64,000 nucleotides of DNA, taken from contig JAEYYH010000023.1 in assembly GCA_023430885.1 (NCBI GenBank), forward strand, positions 1 to 64,000, read 5' to 3'. The position numbers and the translations under genes were made by a program. This document shows, piece after piece, positions 16,590 through 25,339 of the stretch; within the stretch, counting starts at the first letter, position 1, and each line of letters opens with the position of its first letter. The notes beneath the pieces were generated by a model that worked only from the letters and a program-made list of their open reading frames with translations, was not told the origin of the DNA and did no database searches. This DNA is from Bacillota bacterium. GTDB lineage: Bacteria; Bacillota_I; Bacilli_A; RF39; UBA660.

Positions 16590-18371
16590 TTATTTAAATT
16601 TTTTACTATTTTTAAAATATGTAACTATTATCGCATAACATACGATCAAAATACTTAATAATACAATAATTGAATTTATTAATATATTAGTATTACCGTT
16701 TCCAATTATAACTCTTAAACCATCAACTGTGTAAGTCATAGGCATAAATTTATGAAGTACATTATATATTGATGGGGCAGTCTCAATTGGAAAAGTTCCA
16801 CCACATGCAGTTAATTGTAATATTAATATTATAACACTTATATAACGACCACCATCTCCAAAAATAGTTGATAGCATTTGGATTAGCGACATAAATGTTA
16901 TTCCTATTAGTATTGAAAATGATATAAAACCAAATACATTATCTATTTGAATTTTTGTAGCTAATAAGATTATATCTAATATTATTGCTTGACAAGAAAC
17001 AACTCCAGCAAAGAATCCAATTCGTTTCATTATTTTTTTAAATGTCATTTGTTCTTTTTCTTTGTCTTTTTTCTTTTTAATTGTTAATACTATTGTTGTA
17101 ACTAGTGCTCCAACAAATAACCCTAAAGATACAAAATATGGTGCAAAACCATATCCATAGTTTTCAACAGAAGAATATGGCTTTTCTAAAGTTGTAACTG
17201 GAGATGCTATATTTGAAGCATTATCTACTAAGTTTAAATCAGCTATTGAATTAGATAATAAACTTACATTTGAATTTAAAGTTGTTAAGCCTTCGCTTAA
17301 TGTTTTGCTACCATTATATAATTCTAATGATCCACTATATAGTTTAGCAGTTCCATTGCTTAATTCTTTTAAATAACTTGATAAAGTTGTAGTTCCTACA
17401 TTGATAGTATTTATATTTCCTAAAATATCAGTACTTTTTTGTGATAGTGTTTTAGTACCATTTGATATATTATTTAAGTTATTATTTAAAACACTTGTAG
17501 TCCCTATTATATGCTTATAATTATTAATTAAAGTCTCCTTGTCTGTATCTGATAAATTGCTAGAATTTACAGTCGTAGTTAGATATTCTAAGTATTGATT
17601 CATAGAATTACTTAATGAACCATATCCTGCAGTTACCTGTGATAAAGAATTAGAAACATTATTTAAATTTGTATTAAAAGTTGTATAACCTTTAGATAAA
17701 TCATTTGTACCAGACGATAATTTTGCAGATTCGCTACTTAATTTTGAAGCACTGCTATTAACTTCATCAGTACCACTTGTTAAATTATTTAATCCTGCAG
17801 TTAAGGAATTTGATCCATTCATTAAAGCAGTAACACCAATTGATAAATCATCAACATTATTTAAATTAGTACCTAGTGTTGTTAAGAAGTTACCAACAAC
17901 CTCTTTATTAAGTTTACTATTAAGTTCATTTACTAAAACGCCACCTAATACTCCACTTATATAATTATCATTGTCATTAACCATATACACTAAATTTGCT
18001 TCTTTAGCATCACCACTTAAAGTACTATAAATATTAGTTGTGAAATCTTCAGGAACTTTTACTGTGAAATAGTAAGTATTATTCTTCATTCCTTCTAAAG
18101 CTTCTTCTTCACTTACAAAACACCATTTAAACTTATCACTATCTTTTAAACTATCAATAAAAGATTCACCAATATTTATTTTCTCATCATTATTTATTAT
18201 TGTTTTATCATTATTTACCACTGCTACTGGTACATCTGATAAATTACTATAAGGATCAGCAAATGCTGATATAAAGTTACATGCATATAATGCAGGTATA
18301 AATAGAATGGCAATTATTGAAACTGTTGTGACCTTATTATTTTTAATTTTATTTATTATTTTTTGAAACAT
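16590..18371 (-). CDS. YhgE/Pip-family membrane protein
   Basis: A 593-residue protein of the YhgE/phage-infection-protein family. It has an N-terminal membrane helix (about 13-38), the hallmark DVPVAVVNNDKTI strand, a long external domain rich in Ser/Asn/Leu coiled repeats (residues 175-390), and five to six membrane helices at the C-terminus (about 405-590) in an ABC-2-permease-like arrangement. Family members act in export or serve as phage receptors. GGGGGA precedes the ATG. It is transcribed after the TetR regulator, the common layout of inducible efflux units. Confidence 0.85.
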   Translation of the reverse strand: MFQKIINKIKNNKVTTVSIIAILFIPALYACNFISAFADPYSNLSDVPVAVVNNDKTIINNDEKINIGESFIDSLKDSDKFKWCFVSEEEALEGMKNNTYYFTVKVPEDFTTNIYSTLSGDAKEANLVYMVNDNDNYISGVLGGVLVNELNSKLNKEVVGNFLTTLGTNLNNVDDLSIGVTALMNGSNSLTAGLNNLTSGTDEVNSSASKLSSESAKLSSGTNDLSKGYTTFNTNLNNVSNSLSQVTAGYGSLSNSMNQYLEYLTTTVNSSNLSDTDKETLINNYKHIIGTTSVLNNNLNNISNGTKTLSQKSTDILGNINTINVGTTTLSSYLKELSNGTAKLYSGSLELYNGSKTLSEGLTTLNSNVSLLSNSIADLNLVDNASNIASPVTTLEKPYSSVENYGYGFAPYFVSLGLFVGALVTTIVLTIKKKKDKEKEQMTFKKIMKRIGFFAGVVSCQAIILDIILLATKIQIDNVFGFISFSILIGITFMSLIQMLSTIFGDGGRYISVIILILQLTACGGTFPIETAPSIYNVLHKFMPMTYTVDGLRVIIGNGNTNILINSIIVLLSILIVCYAIIVTYFKNSKKFK

Positions 18372-18394
18372 ACTTCTTTTCCCCCTTCAAGAAA

Positions 18395-18949
18395 TTATTG
18401 GAATATTTTTTCTACTAAGCTAAACAATTCTTTTTCTGTTAATTTTTCATTAGATTTTTGTTCCCATTCTAACACTAATAACATATAAATTTTAAATATT
18501 ATAAACGCTAAAAATTTAGAATTGCATTCCTTGATGTTATTATCCTTAATAGCTTTATCTATTTTATTAGTTAAGGTCTCAATAATACAATTATCAATTT
18601 GTTCAATATATTTATTTACAGTTTGATTGCCCATTTGTTTAGCTTCAAAGACTAGTTTTGCCACCATGATTTGCTCTTGCTTAAAACTTAACATCGCATG
18701 CAAAAACATCATAATTTGCTCATTAAAACTAATATTTTGACTTTCAATAGCATTAGCTTTATCCTTAATTGTTTTTAAAAGTTGATCGACAATTGACTTC
18801 AAAACATCTTCTTTACTACTATAATATAGATATAAAGTTCCCTTGCCCATATCACATTTTGTAGCTAATAAATCCATTGTTGTCCCTTTGTAACCTATTT
18901 CAGCAAATAATGATTTTGCCTTTTCAATTATATATTTTTCTTTATCCAT
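18395..18949 (-). CDS. TetR-family regulator
   Basis: A 184-residue TetR/AcrR protein. The helix-turn-helix is at residues 12-48 (AKSLFAEIGYKGTTMDLLA, then KGTLYLYYSSKEDVL), followed by an all-helical ligand-binding part. AGGAGG precedes the ATG. It lies directly upstream of the YhgE gene and its promoter carries an inverted repeat, so it probably represses itself and YhgE until a ligand binds. The ligand is unknown. Confidence 0.9.
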   Translation of the reverse strand: MDKEKYIIEKAKSLFAEIGYKGTTMDLLATKCDMGKGTLYLYYSSKEDVLKSIVDQLLKTIKDKANAIESQNISFNEQIMMFLHAMLSFKQEQIMVAKLVFEAKQMGNQTVNKYIEQIDNCIIETLTNKIDKAIKDNNIKECNSKFLAFIIFKIYMLLVLEWEQKSNEKLTEKELFSLVEKIFQ

Positions 18950-18965
18950 AATTCCTCCTAATACA

Positions 18966-19026
18966 AACTGACCAATTTGTTTTTTCAGTCAGTTAATATA
19001 ATAGCACTTATAAATTAAGATGTCAA
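18966..19026 (-). promoter_or_regulatory. TetR-YhgE promoter with inverted-repeat operator
   Basis: TTGACA and TATTAT are 17 bases apart, with TGC just before the -10. Immediately downstream, overlapping the expected start of the RNA, AACTGAC and GTCAGTT form an inverted repeat with 15 bases between the arms. A repressor bound there would block initiation. Confidence 0.7.
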
Positions 19027-19129
19027 TCTATAAATTATATGATGTTTGTTTTATAATGTTACATTAATTTTTTTATGTTTATATTAAATAATAAACGTTT
19101 TAAAGACTCCATTTTTTATTTTTTATTGA

Positions 19130-19158
19130 TTGACTGTTCAAAATTTTATAGGTATAAT
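19130..19158 (+). promoter_or_regulatory. Promoter of the pseudopilin-glycosidase gene
   Basis: TTGACT and TATAAT are exactly 17 bases apart. The RNA would start near 19165, about 33 bases before the chosen TTG, which excludes the longer upstream reading frame. Confidence 0.75.
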
Positions 19159-19197
19159 TATTGTGATAATAGTAAATTACAAGATAGGGGAAATAAA

Positions 19198-21567
19198 TTG
19201 ACTATGAAAGATAAAAAAGGGTTCACTTTAATTGAGTTAATTGCTGTAATTTTAATCTTAGGAATTATTACACTAATTGGTATTCCTACAATCTCTAAAA
19301 TTATTAAAGAAGCACAAAAAAATGCTTTTAAGGATAGCGCCAGTAACATAATTAAAGCCGCTACCTTTACCAATTCTTATAAAGAAAAAGGACAAAGTAC
19401 AATTTATAACACAAAAACAGATTTAGATTATACCGGAAAAAAGTATGATGGTTTTGTATATATAAAAAGTGATGATAATGTACAAATAAATATCTTAGAT
19501 GATAAACATAATTGGTGTATGTATAAAGGATATGGAGATACAGATTTATCATTGAAAGAAAATATAACGTCTTTAGAAGATTGTATGTTAGAAAATGGTA
19601 CAAGTGATAAAACTTATACCCTTGGTGAAAATGCAGTTACTCCAATTTCCGGCACTTTTATTCAACCGTGGCTTTATAAAACATGGTCCGATGAACAATG
19701 GGCTACAGAAATAGCTTACTGGAAGGAAATAGGGATACAATATCTAATAATGGGAGATGTCGCAGAACGTCAAGCAGATGGCAGATGGATAACTTATTAC
19801 AATAGTTCATTACCTTTTGCTAGCCAACAGTATTATGAAGCTTTAAATAAATTGTTTCAAAATTTAGAAGGTAGTGGAATTAAATTATTTATAGGAATGG
19901 GTATGGATTCACAATGGTGGAATTTGGATCTTACAAAAGACGAAGATCAAGCTCATTTTTATACATACTGTCAGGAGAGTATGCAGATTACAGAGGAATT
20001 ATATAATATGTATTATGAACAATATTCAGATATATTTTATGGTTTTTATTTTACTCCTGAATTATCTAATTCCTCAGCTTTTTCTAATACAACAACAAGA
20101 ACAAAATATGTTGGTGGGCTAGCAAATGGCTTAAATGTTGTATTTGATAAAATAAATCAGTTAAACAAGAATATTCCAATGCTTTTTAGCCCATACATAA
20201 ATTATTTTGGCGGAGATTGGGTAACAAAAAATCCAGACGACATTGAAAAATTTTATACTGAATTATTTAATACAGCCAACTTTAGAAATGGAGACATATT
20301 AATGCCACAAGATAGTGTTGGTGCTGGTGGTATGAATCTGGTTAATTTATCAAGAATTACAAGAGCTTATAAAAAAGCTACTATTAATACGACCAAAAAG
20401 ATCTTACTTTGGAGTAATACAGAAGCTTTCATTCAACCTACTGCTGAAGTACAGAATTTGAACGATGGTGTTAATTATTGGGGAACGGCATCTTTAAATA
20501 GAGTTTTTGCCCAGATAAATATAGAAAAATTTTATGCTGATAAAATTTTCTTATTTGCATATCCACATTATATAAGTCCGACTAATGCTGTTAGTGGATT
20601 TAGAGATACTCTAAATAACTATCTTACTACAGGAAAGTTAGAATCTGTCAAACCAACACCGCCAACTACAGTAAAAACATCTATAAGAAATGTTGACGGT
20701 ACAAATGTTTTGTCAGTATCTTGGGATGATGCAAATGACAATTATGGAATTGCTCGAATCAATATATATAAAAACGATGAATTTTTAACTTATAGGGTTG
20801 CTTCTCGTGCTGATGCAACTTCTAACATACCTTCGTTTCCTAACAATTTTTATGATAGTAATTTTAATTTAACTGAAGATGTTGCTGTTTATCAGTTAGA
20901 ATTTATTGATTGTGCCGGCAATAAATCCGATAAAGTTGAGTTTATTGTTAACAAAGGACAAACATCTAATATTATTGAAGTACAAAAAGGTACGATTAAT
21001 AGATATAAAGAATATAAAGTAGGGGATTCTGTCACTTTAAAAGATGGCAGTAAGTGGCACGTAATTGAAAAATCTTCTATTACAGACACTAGTGTTGTTC
21101 TTTTAAGGGATGATTCGCTTGGAATTATGGCTTTTGATAAGAATGGTTATCGTTCAAGTGATACTAGTACATATTGTAATGCTGCTAGTTATGGTGGATG
21201 TAATGCATGGAAGCAAGTTGAAGGAAATTACATTAATAATACTATGTCGGGAACAGTAATTAAAAATAGTAGTCTGTATGATTACTTAAACACTACATAC
21301 AAACAAACACTACTTCAAAGCGGAGTAAGTGGCATTATTGGAGACATACAGTTAATAACTAAAGATAAATATTTATCATTATTTGATTTTAATTATGCTT
21401 GGTTATCAAATAATACATATTGGTGGACAATGACACCATCTTCATCTAACACTGTTGATATCTACGCTGTTGGATCAAGTAATGATGTCTATACAACACT
21501 CGTAAACAATGAACAATCATTTAACGTAAGACCTGTTATTACTATAAACAAAAGTACTTTAGAATAA
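19198..21567 (+). CDS. Pseudopilin fused to a DUF4434-like glycosidase domain and a DUF6273-like domain
   Basis: A 789-residue surface protein. Residues 4-35 are a type IV prepilin leader and helix (KDKKGFTLIELIAVILIL, cut expected after the G). Next is a small pilin-like region with cysteines at about 107 (NWCMYKG) and 129 (EDCML). From about 153 to 480 is a barrel-like domain resembling DUF4434 glycosidase-like proteins (GTFIQPWLYKTWSDEQW; DIFYGFYFTPEL, a possible catalytic glutamate). Then comes a fibronectin-like linker (481-595) and a C-terminal DUF6273-like domain ending SFNVRPVITIN. AGGGG is 7 bases before a TTG start; the ATG two codons later is the alternative. It is transcribed alone and no pilus machinery is in the window. 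Confidence 0.75.
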   Translation: MTMKDKKGFTLIELIAVILILGIITLIGIPTISKIIKEAQKNAFKDSASNIIKAATFTNSYKEKGQSTIYNTKTDLDYTGKKYDGFVYIKSDDNVQINILDDKHNWCMYKGYGDTDLSLKENITSLEDCMLENGTSDKTYTLGENAVTPISGTFIQPWLYKTWSDEQWATEIAYWKEIGIQYLIMGDVAERQADGRWITYYNSSLPFASQQYYEALNKLFQNLEGSGIKLFIGMGMDSQWWNLDLTKDEDQAHFYTYCQESMQITEELYNMYYEQYSDIFYGFYFTPELSNSSAFSNTTTRTKYVGGLANGLNVVFDKINQLNKNIPMLFSPYINYFGGDWVTKNPDDIEKFYTELFNTANFRNGDILMPQDSVGAGGMNLVNLSRITRAYKKATINTTKKILLWSNTEAFIQPTAEVQNLNDGVNYWGTASLNRVFAQINIEKFYADKIFLFAYPHYISPTNAVSGFRDTLNNYLTTGKLESVKPTPPTTVKTSIRNVDGTNVLSVSWDDANDNYGIARINIYKNDEFLTYRVASRADATSNIPSFPNNFYDSNFNLTEDVAVYQLEFIDCAGNKSDKVEFIVNKGQTSNIIEVQKGTINRYKEYKVGDSVTLKDGSKWHVIEKSSITDTSVVLLRDDSLGIMAFDKNGYRSSDTSTYCNAASYGGCNAWKQVEGNYINNTMSGTVIKNSSLYDYLNTTYKQTLLQSGVSGIIGDIQLITKDKYLSLFDFNYAWLSNNTYWWTMTPSSSNTVDIYAVGSSNDVYTTLVNNEQSFNVRPVITINKSTLE

Positions 21568-21570
21568 TTA

Positions 21571-21607
21571 AAACCTCTAATTAGCTAAAAACTAATTAGA
21601 GGTTTTT
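21571..21607. terminator. Bidirectional terminator
   Basis: AAACCTCTAATTAG and CTAATTAGAGGTTT pair around a short loop, with T runs on both strands. It serves the pseudopilin-glycosidase gene and the converging rubrerythrin-like gene. Confidence 0.85.
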
Positions 21608-21631
21608 AATATGTTTATGTATTAGAAACAT

Positions 21632-22141
21632 TTAGTGTTGTTTTTTACATTCTGTGGAATCATGTATTGTTAATAAAGCTGTAAGTTCTTCAGTATGCTC
21701 CTTTTCATCGCTTATTACAAAATCAAGAACCTCAATAACATCTTGATAAGGGAGCTCATTTGCAAGTTGTTCATATAATATTATTGCTTCTGACTCTCCC
21801 TTTATATCCTCCCTAATATTATTTAAAATAAGTTGCTTATCATAATCTGGTTTGTATTCTTGGAGCGTTCCTTTAATATAACCATCGTTTTCATGCCTCA
21901 AAAATAACTGATATTCTGTTAAATCATACTTACGAATTAAATCAATAAACATATTATAATGTTTTTTTTCATCTTCCATAATTTCTTTCCATACGTCATT
22001 AACTTCCTGCATGTTTGAATTAGCAATATGTCTGGCATAACCATTAATAGCAATTATCTCAGATATTAATGCTTCTCTAATTTTACTTGCAATTGTTTGA
22101 GGAATACCTTGCGGTTGACCACTAGAATTGGTATAACTCAT
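21632..22141 (-). CDS. Rubrerythrin/ferritin-like diiron protein
   Basis: A 169-residue four-helix-bundle protein with the four ligand motifs of ferritin-like diiron proteins: EIIAING in helix 1, MEDEKKHYNMF in helix 2, GESEAIILYE in helix 3 and SDEKEHTEEL in helix 4. There is no rubredoxin C-x-x-C domain. Such proteins reduce peroxide or handle iron in anaerobes. GGGAGATG precedes the ATG. It stands alone, so its electron donor is unknown. Confidence 0.8.
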   Translation of the reverse strand: MSYTNSSGQPQGIPQTIASKIREALISEIIAINGYARHIANSNMQEVNDVWKEIMEDEKKHYNMFIDLIRKYDLTEYQLFLRHENDGYIKGTLQEYKPDYDKQLILNNIREDIKGESEAIILYEQLANELPYQDVIEVLDFVISDEKEHTEELTALLTIHDSTECKKQH

Positions 22142-22190
22142 TAAATCATCTCCCTAAAATTATAACTAGTAAAGTTTATGCCAAAAAGAA

Positions 22191-22220
22191 AAGGTTATGA
22201 TCTAAACTCTTTCATAACCT
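22191..22220 (-). terminator. Terminator after rlmD and the small ORF
   Basis: AGGTTATGA pairs with TCATAACCT around an 11-base loop, followed on the minus strand by TTTTC and TTTTT. The stem covers the stop of the small frame at 22219. Confidence 0.75.
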
Positions 22221-22308
22221 ATAATAATTTATAAATGTTTTCAACTGTTCTTTGTCCGCTTAAAATTTTGCTTATGTTAGTATAATCCATTATAGCTATA
22301 TGTTTCAT
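22219..22308 (-). CDS. Possible 29-residue small protein downstream of rlmD
   Basis: One base after the rlmD stop an ATG opens a frame reading KHIAIMDYTNISKILSG and then QRTVENIYKLL, ending within the terminator stem. The I-S-K-I-L-S-G-x-R pattern is like the recognition helix of an XRE-type helix-turn-helix, so it may be a tail fragment of a lost regulator or a true small protein. No ribosome site of its own is visible; coupled translation would be needed. Confidence 0.3.
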   Translation of the reverse strand: MKHIAIMDYTNISKILSGQRTVENIYKLL

Positions 22309-22309
22309 T

Positions 22310-23539
22310 TTATATTTCTTTTAATAAAACCACACATTCGACATGATACGTGTTAGGGAACATATCAAATGGAGTTATTTCAATAACTTTGTATTCATTA
22401 CTTAATAGTTTTAGATCTCTTGCTAAAGTTATAGGATCACATGATACATATATAATGTCTTTAGGATTTATTTTTATTATATCATTAACAACGTCTAAGT
22501 CCAAACCACTTCTTGGAGGATCTACTATTACTAAATCTGCTGAATAATTATTTTTACTTAGAACAGTTTTGGCATCACCAGCTAAAAATTCTATGTTTTT
22601 AATATTATTATTCTCTGCATTAATTTTTGCATTTTTTATTGCTTCAGAATTGATTTCAACACCAATAACCTCTGATGCATAATCACTTATATAAATTCCT
22701 ATGGAACCAGTTCCACAATATAAATCCAAGGTGGTAGGGCAGTCAAAATTTTTAACATATTGTTTAATTTTATCATATAAATTTATCGTTTGCTGTGTAT
22801 TAACTTGAAAAAAAGCCGTTTGACTCATTTGATAGCAATATTTGTCTAATCTTCCAATTATATTACTTTTGCCAATTTCTTTTAAAGGCTTGTTTTCAAA
22901 TACAATTTTAATAGAATTAAAATTTTTGCTTAATTTATTTATGAATTTGTCAATATTTTCTTTTTGCTGTAAATATATCGTTAATGATATTTCGTCTTCA
23001 TTAATACTTCTTACAACTAATTCATTTATACTACTCGGTACAGAAGATTTACTAATTTCTTTTATAATTTCGTTAATTTTTTTATTTGCTAACAAGCAAT
23101 TTTCTATTTCTACTATGTCATAAGACTTCTTTTTATAATACCCGATTTTATTTTTTGCTTTTAAAGTTATCTTGTTTCTATAATTATATTGCATAGGACT
23201 TGGAACAATGCTTTTAATTAAATCATCATCAAGTTCTGCATATCTATTCATTATCTCTTTTATTTTATTCTCTTTATACATTAATTGTTTTTCATATGAC
23301 AAATGTAATAAATCGCATCCACCACATTCTTCATAGTAAGGACATAAACTCTCAACACGATCTTTACTTTTTGTAATATATTCGGTTACCACAGCTTCCA
23401 TAATTTTTTTATTTTCTTTTACTATTTTTATTTTTACTTTTTCAAGTGGTAAAGCATTCTCAACAAAAACTATTTTATCATTTATATGGGCTATACCTCT
23501 AGCTTGATGGTCTAATTTTTCTATTTCTACTTCATACAT
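22310..23539 (-). CDS. rlmD: 23S rRNA (uracil-5-)-methyltransferase, RlmD/RumA family
   Basis: A 409-residue SAM-dependent methyltransferase that makes m5U in 23S rRNA (in Bacillus one enzyme, RlmCD, modifies two sites). It has an N-terminal TRAM domain, a 4Fe-4S motif (CPYYEECGGCDLLHL), the SAM motif DLYCGTGSIGIYIS, the catalytic region VDPPRSGLD and the nucleophile cysteine in YVSCDP. GGTGA is placed for the ATG at 23539; two earlier in-frame codons overlap that site. Which uracil it methylates cannot be read from sequence. Confidence 0.9.
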   Translation of the reverse strand: MYEVEIEKLDHQARGIAHINDKIVFVENALPLEKVKIKIVKENKKIMEAVVTEYITKSKDRVESLCPYYEECGGCDLLHLSYEKQLMYKENKIKEIMNRYAELDDDLIKSIVPSPMQYNYRNKITLKAKNKIGYYKKKSYDIVEIENCLLANKKINEIIKEISKSSVPSSINELVVRSINEDEISLTIYLQQKENIDKFINKLSKNFNSIKIVFENKPLKEIGKSNIIGRLDKYCYQMSQTAFFQVNTQQTINLYDKIKQYVKNFDCPTTLDLYCGTGSIGIYISDYASEVIGVEINSEAIKNAKINAENNNIKNIEFLAGDAKTVLSKNNYSADLVIVDPPRSGLDLDVVNDIIKINPKDIIYVSCDPITLARDLKLLSNEYKVIEITPFDMFPNTYHVECVVLLKEI

Positions 23540-23572
23540 TTTCATCACCAGCTATATTATATCATAAAAAAA

Positions 23573-23589
23573 CAATTCAAAAAGAATTG
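23573..23589 (-). terminator. Terminator of the pseudopilin gene at 23594
   Basis: CAATTC and GAATTG pair around AAAAA, followed on the minus strand by a run of seven T residues. Confidence 0.7.
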
Positions 23590-23593
23590 CTTA

Positions 23594-24007
23594 TTAACAT
23601 TCACCTTTTTTAATTTCATAATCACCGGTAGTTCCAGAAACTGCACAATATTTTCCATTATAGATGCTATTAACTTCTATAGTGGTATCTGAATTTACAA
23701 TGATCCAACCAGATGTTATTTGTGAATCAGAATTCATTGATATCAAATTAGATTTCAAATTAATTTGATATTTATCGTTTATATTATCATATACAACATT
23801 TGTACCATCTACTGCAAAATTATATTGATTTTCTGTTGCATATAAAGTGGCAGATTCAATGATCCCATTTAAAGTTTCTGTGAATGTTTTTATTTTTTGT
23901 CTTTCTAATACCTTCGAAAGGCTAAAATATATTAACATTGTAAGTGCGCTCAATAGTATAATAATTGCTATTAATTCTACTAAAGTAAATCCTTTGTTAT
24001 TTTTCAT
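23594..24007 (-). CDS. Pseudopilin-like protein with C-terminal cysteine pair
   Basis: A 137-residue type IV prepilin-like protein: MKNNKGFTLVELIAII leader and helix with cleavage expected after G6, and a small globular part with strands (SGWIIVNSDTTIEV) ending in KYCAVSG and the terminal C. The cysteine pair is shared with the other pseudopilins of this window. AGGTGAT precedes the ATG used; the longer frame upstream runs into mreB. It is an orphan: no comG or pil genes are adjacent. Confidence 0.8.
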   Translation of the reverse strand: MKNNKGFTLVELIAIIILLSALTMLIYFSLSKVLERQKIKTFTETLNGIIESATLYATENQYNFAVDGTNVVYDNINDKYQINLKSNLISMNSDSQITSGWIIVNSDTTIEVNSIYNGKYCAVSGTTGDYEIKKGEC

Positions 24008-24045
24008 ACTATCACCTAGTATAATTATAACATATAATAAGATTT

Positions 24046-25032
24046 TCAATCTAATAAATAAACGTTTTCTAATAAAATACCTGTTCCTTCAGCTACACAA
24101 GTTAGTGGATTACTAGCTATGTAGACAGGAATATCTAATTCCTTTGATAGCACTTTATCGAGTCCATCCATTAGAGCACCGCCACCAGTCATTACTATAC
24201 CTTTACTTATTATATCGGCTGAAAGTTCTGGTGGCGTCTGCTCTAAAACTAGTTTTGTATGATGAACTATTAACTGAACGCTTTCTTTTAAAGCTTCAGC
24301 TATTTCATCTGAAGTTATACAAATAGTGTTAGGTAAACCAGTCACCATATGTCTTCCTCTTACTTCCATTTTTTCTTTCTTTTTTCCAGGATAAACAGTT
24401 CCAATATTCATTTTAATATCTTCTGCTGTTCTTTCTCCGATTAAAAGCTTATATTTATTCTTAATATACTTAATAATTTCCATATCAAAACTGTTTCCAG
24501 CCACTTTTATTGATGAACTATTGACTATTCCTCCAAGTGATAATACAGCTATATCAGTGGTTCCACCACCAATATCTATAATCATACTGCCACTTGGTTT
24601 AGATATATCTATACCTGCACCAACTGCAGCCACTTTTGGTTCTTCTTCAATGAATACTTTTTTTGCTCCTGTTTTTTCTGCAGCCTCTTTTATTGCGTTT
24701 TTTTCTACTTGCGTAATATTAGACGGACAGCAGATCAATATTCTAGGTTTACGAAAAACACTTTTACCATTTAATTTATTTATAAAAAATTCTAACATTA
24801 ACTCAGTTATTTCAAAATCTGCAATAACACCATCTTTCATTGGTTTTATTGCAGTTATTCTGCCAGGAGTTCTTCCTAACATCTCTTTAGCTTCACTTCC
24901 TACAGCAAGTACCTTCTTGTTGTCTGATTGTAGTGCAACTACACTTGGCTCATTTAACACTATACCTTGACCTTTTACATAAATTAGTACATTAGCAGTT
25001 CCTAAATCTATTCCTATATCTCTTGAAAACAT
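24046..25032 (-). CDS. mreB: MreB/Mbl-type cell-shape actin
   Basis: A 328-residue bacterial actin that guides lateral wall synthesis beneath the membrane. ATP-binding loops are DLGTANVLIYVKG, DIGGGTTDIAVLS and TGGGALMDGLD. Position directly after spoIIID is the same as mbl in Bacillus, so it is probably the Mbl-type paralogue. No mreC/mreD follow, which fits mbl and not the mreBCD operon. GGTGAAAAA precedes the ATG. Confidence 0.93.
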   Translation of the reverse strand: MFSRDIGIDLGTANVLIYVKGQGIVLNEPSVVALQSDNKKVLAVGSEAKEMLGRTPGRITAIKPMKDGVIADFEITELMLEFFINKLNGKSVFRKPRILICCPSNITQVEKNAIKEAAEKTGAKKVFIEEEPKVAAVGAGIDISKPSGSMIIDIGGGTTDIAVLSLGGIVNSSSIKVAGNSFDMEIIKYIKNKYKLLIGERTAEDIKMNIGTVYPGKKKEKMEVRGRHMVTGLPNTICITSDEIAEALKESVQLIVHHTKLVLEQTPPELSADIISKGIVMTGGGALMDGLDKVLSKELDIPVYIASNPLTCVAEGTGILLENVYLLD

Positions 25033-25041
25033 TTTTTCACC

Positions 25042-25293
25042 TTAATTTAATTTTAAATATCTCTTTTTTGTTGATTCGCCACCACGTATATGTCTTATAT
25101 CTATATGATATTTAAATATTTCTTGTATTTCCTTATATCTTTCTTGATTGATATAATATAAACGTTCATGCAAATCTTTATGAACAGTACTCTTTGAAAC
25201 ATTATAAATCTTTGCAACTTCTCTTATTGTTTTTTTTGAGTTGACTATTTCATTTGCTTCATCCATTACTCTTCTAAAAATAATTGAATTCAT
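25042..25293 (-). CDS. spoIIID: Sporulation transcription factor SpoIIID
   Basis: An 83-residue DNA-binding protein that tunes mother-cell gene expression between sigma-E and sigma-K. The helix-turn-helix TIREVAKIYNVSKSTVHKDL and the C-terminal basic segment IRHIRGGESTKKRY are its hallmarks. AGGGGTG is placed for the ATG at 25293, and a GTG two codons earlier overlaps it. It follows the spoIIQ-like gene and precedes the mreB/mbl gene, a conserved Bacilli/Clostridia order. Confidence 0.92.
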   Translation of the reverse strand: MNSIIFRRVMDEANEIVNSKKTIREVAKIYNVSKSTVHKDLHERLYYINQERYKEIQEIFKYHIDIRHIRGGESTKKRYLKLN

Positions 25294-25339
25294 ATACACC
25301 CCTAATAAAGTATATAAATTCTATATTTATTTATGATAT

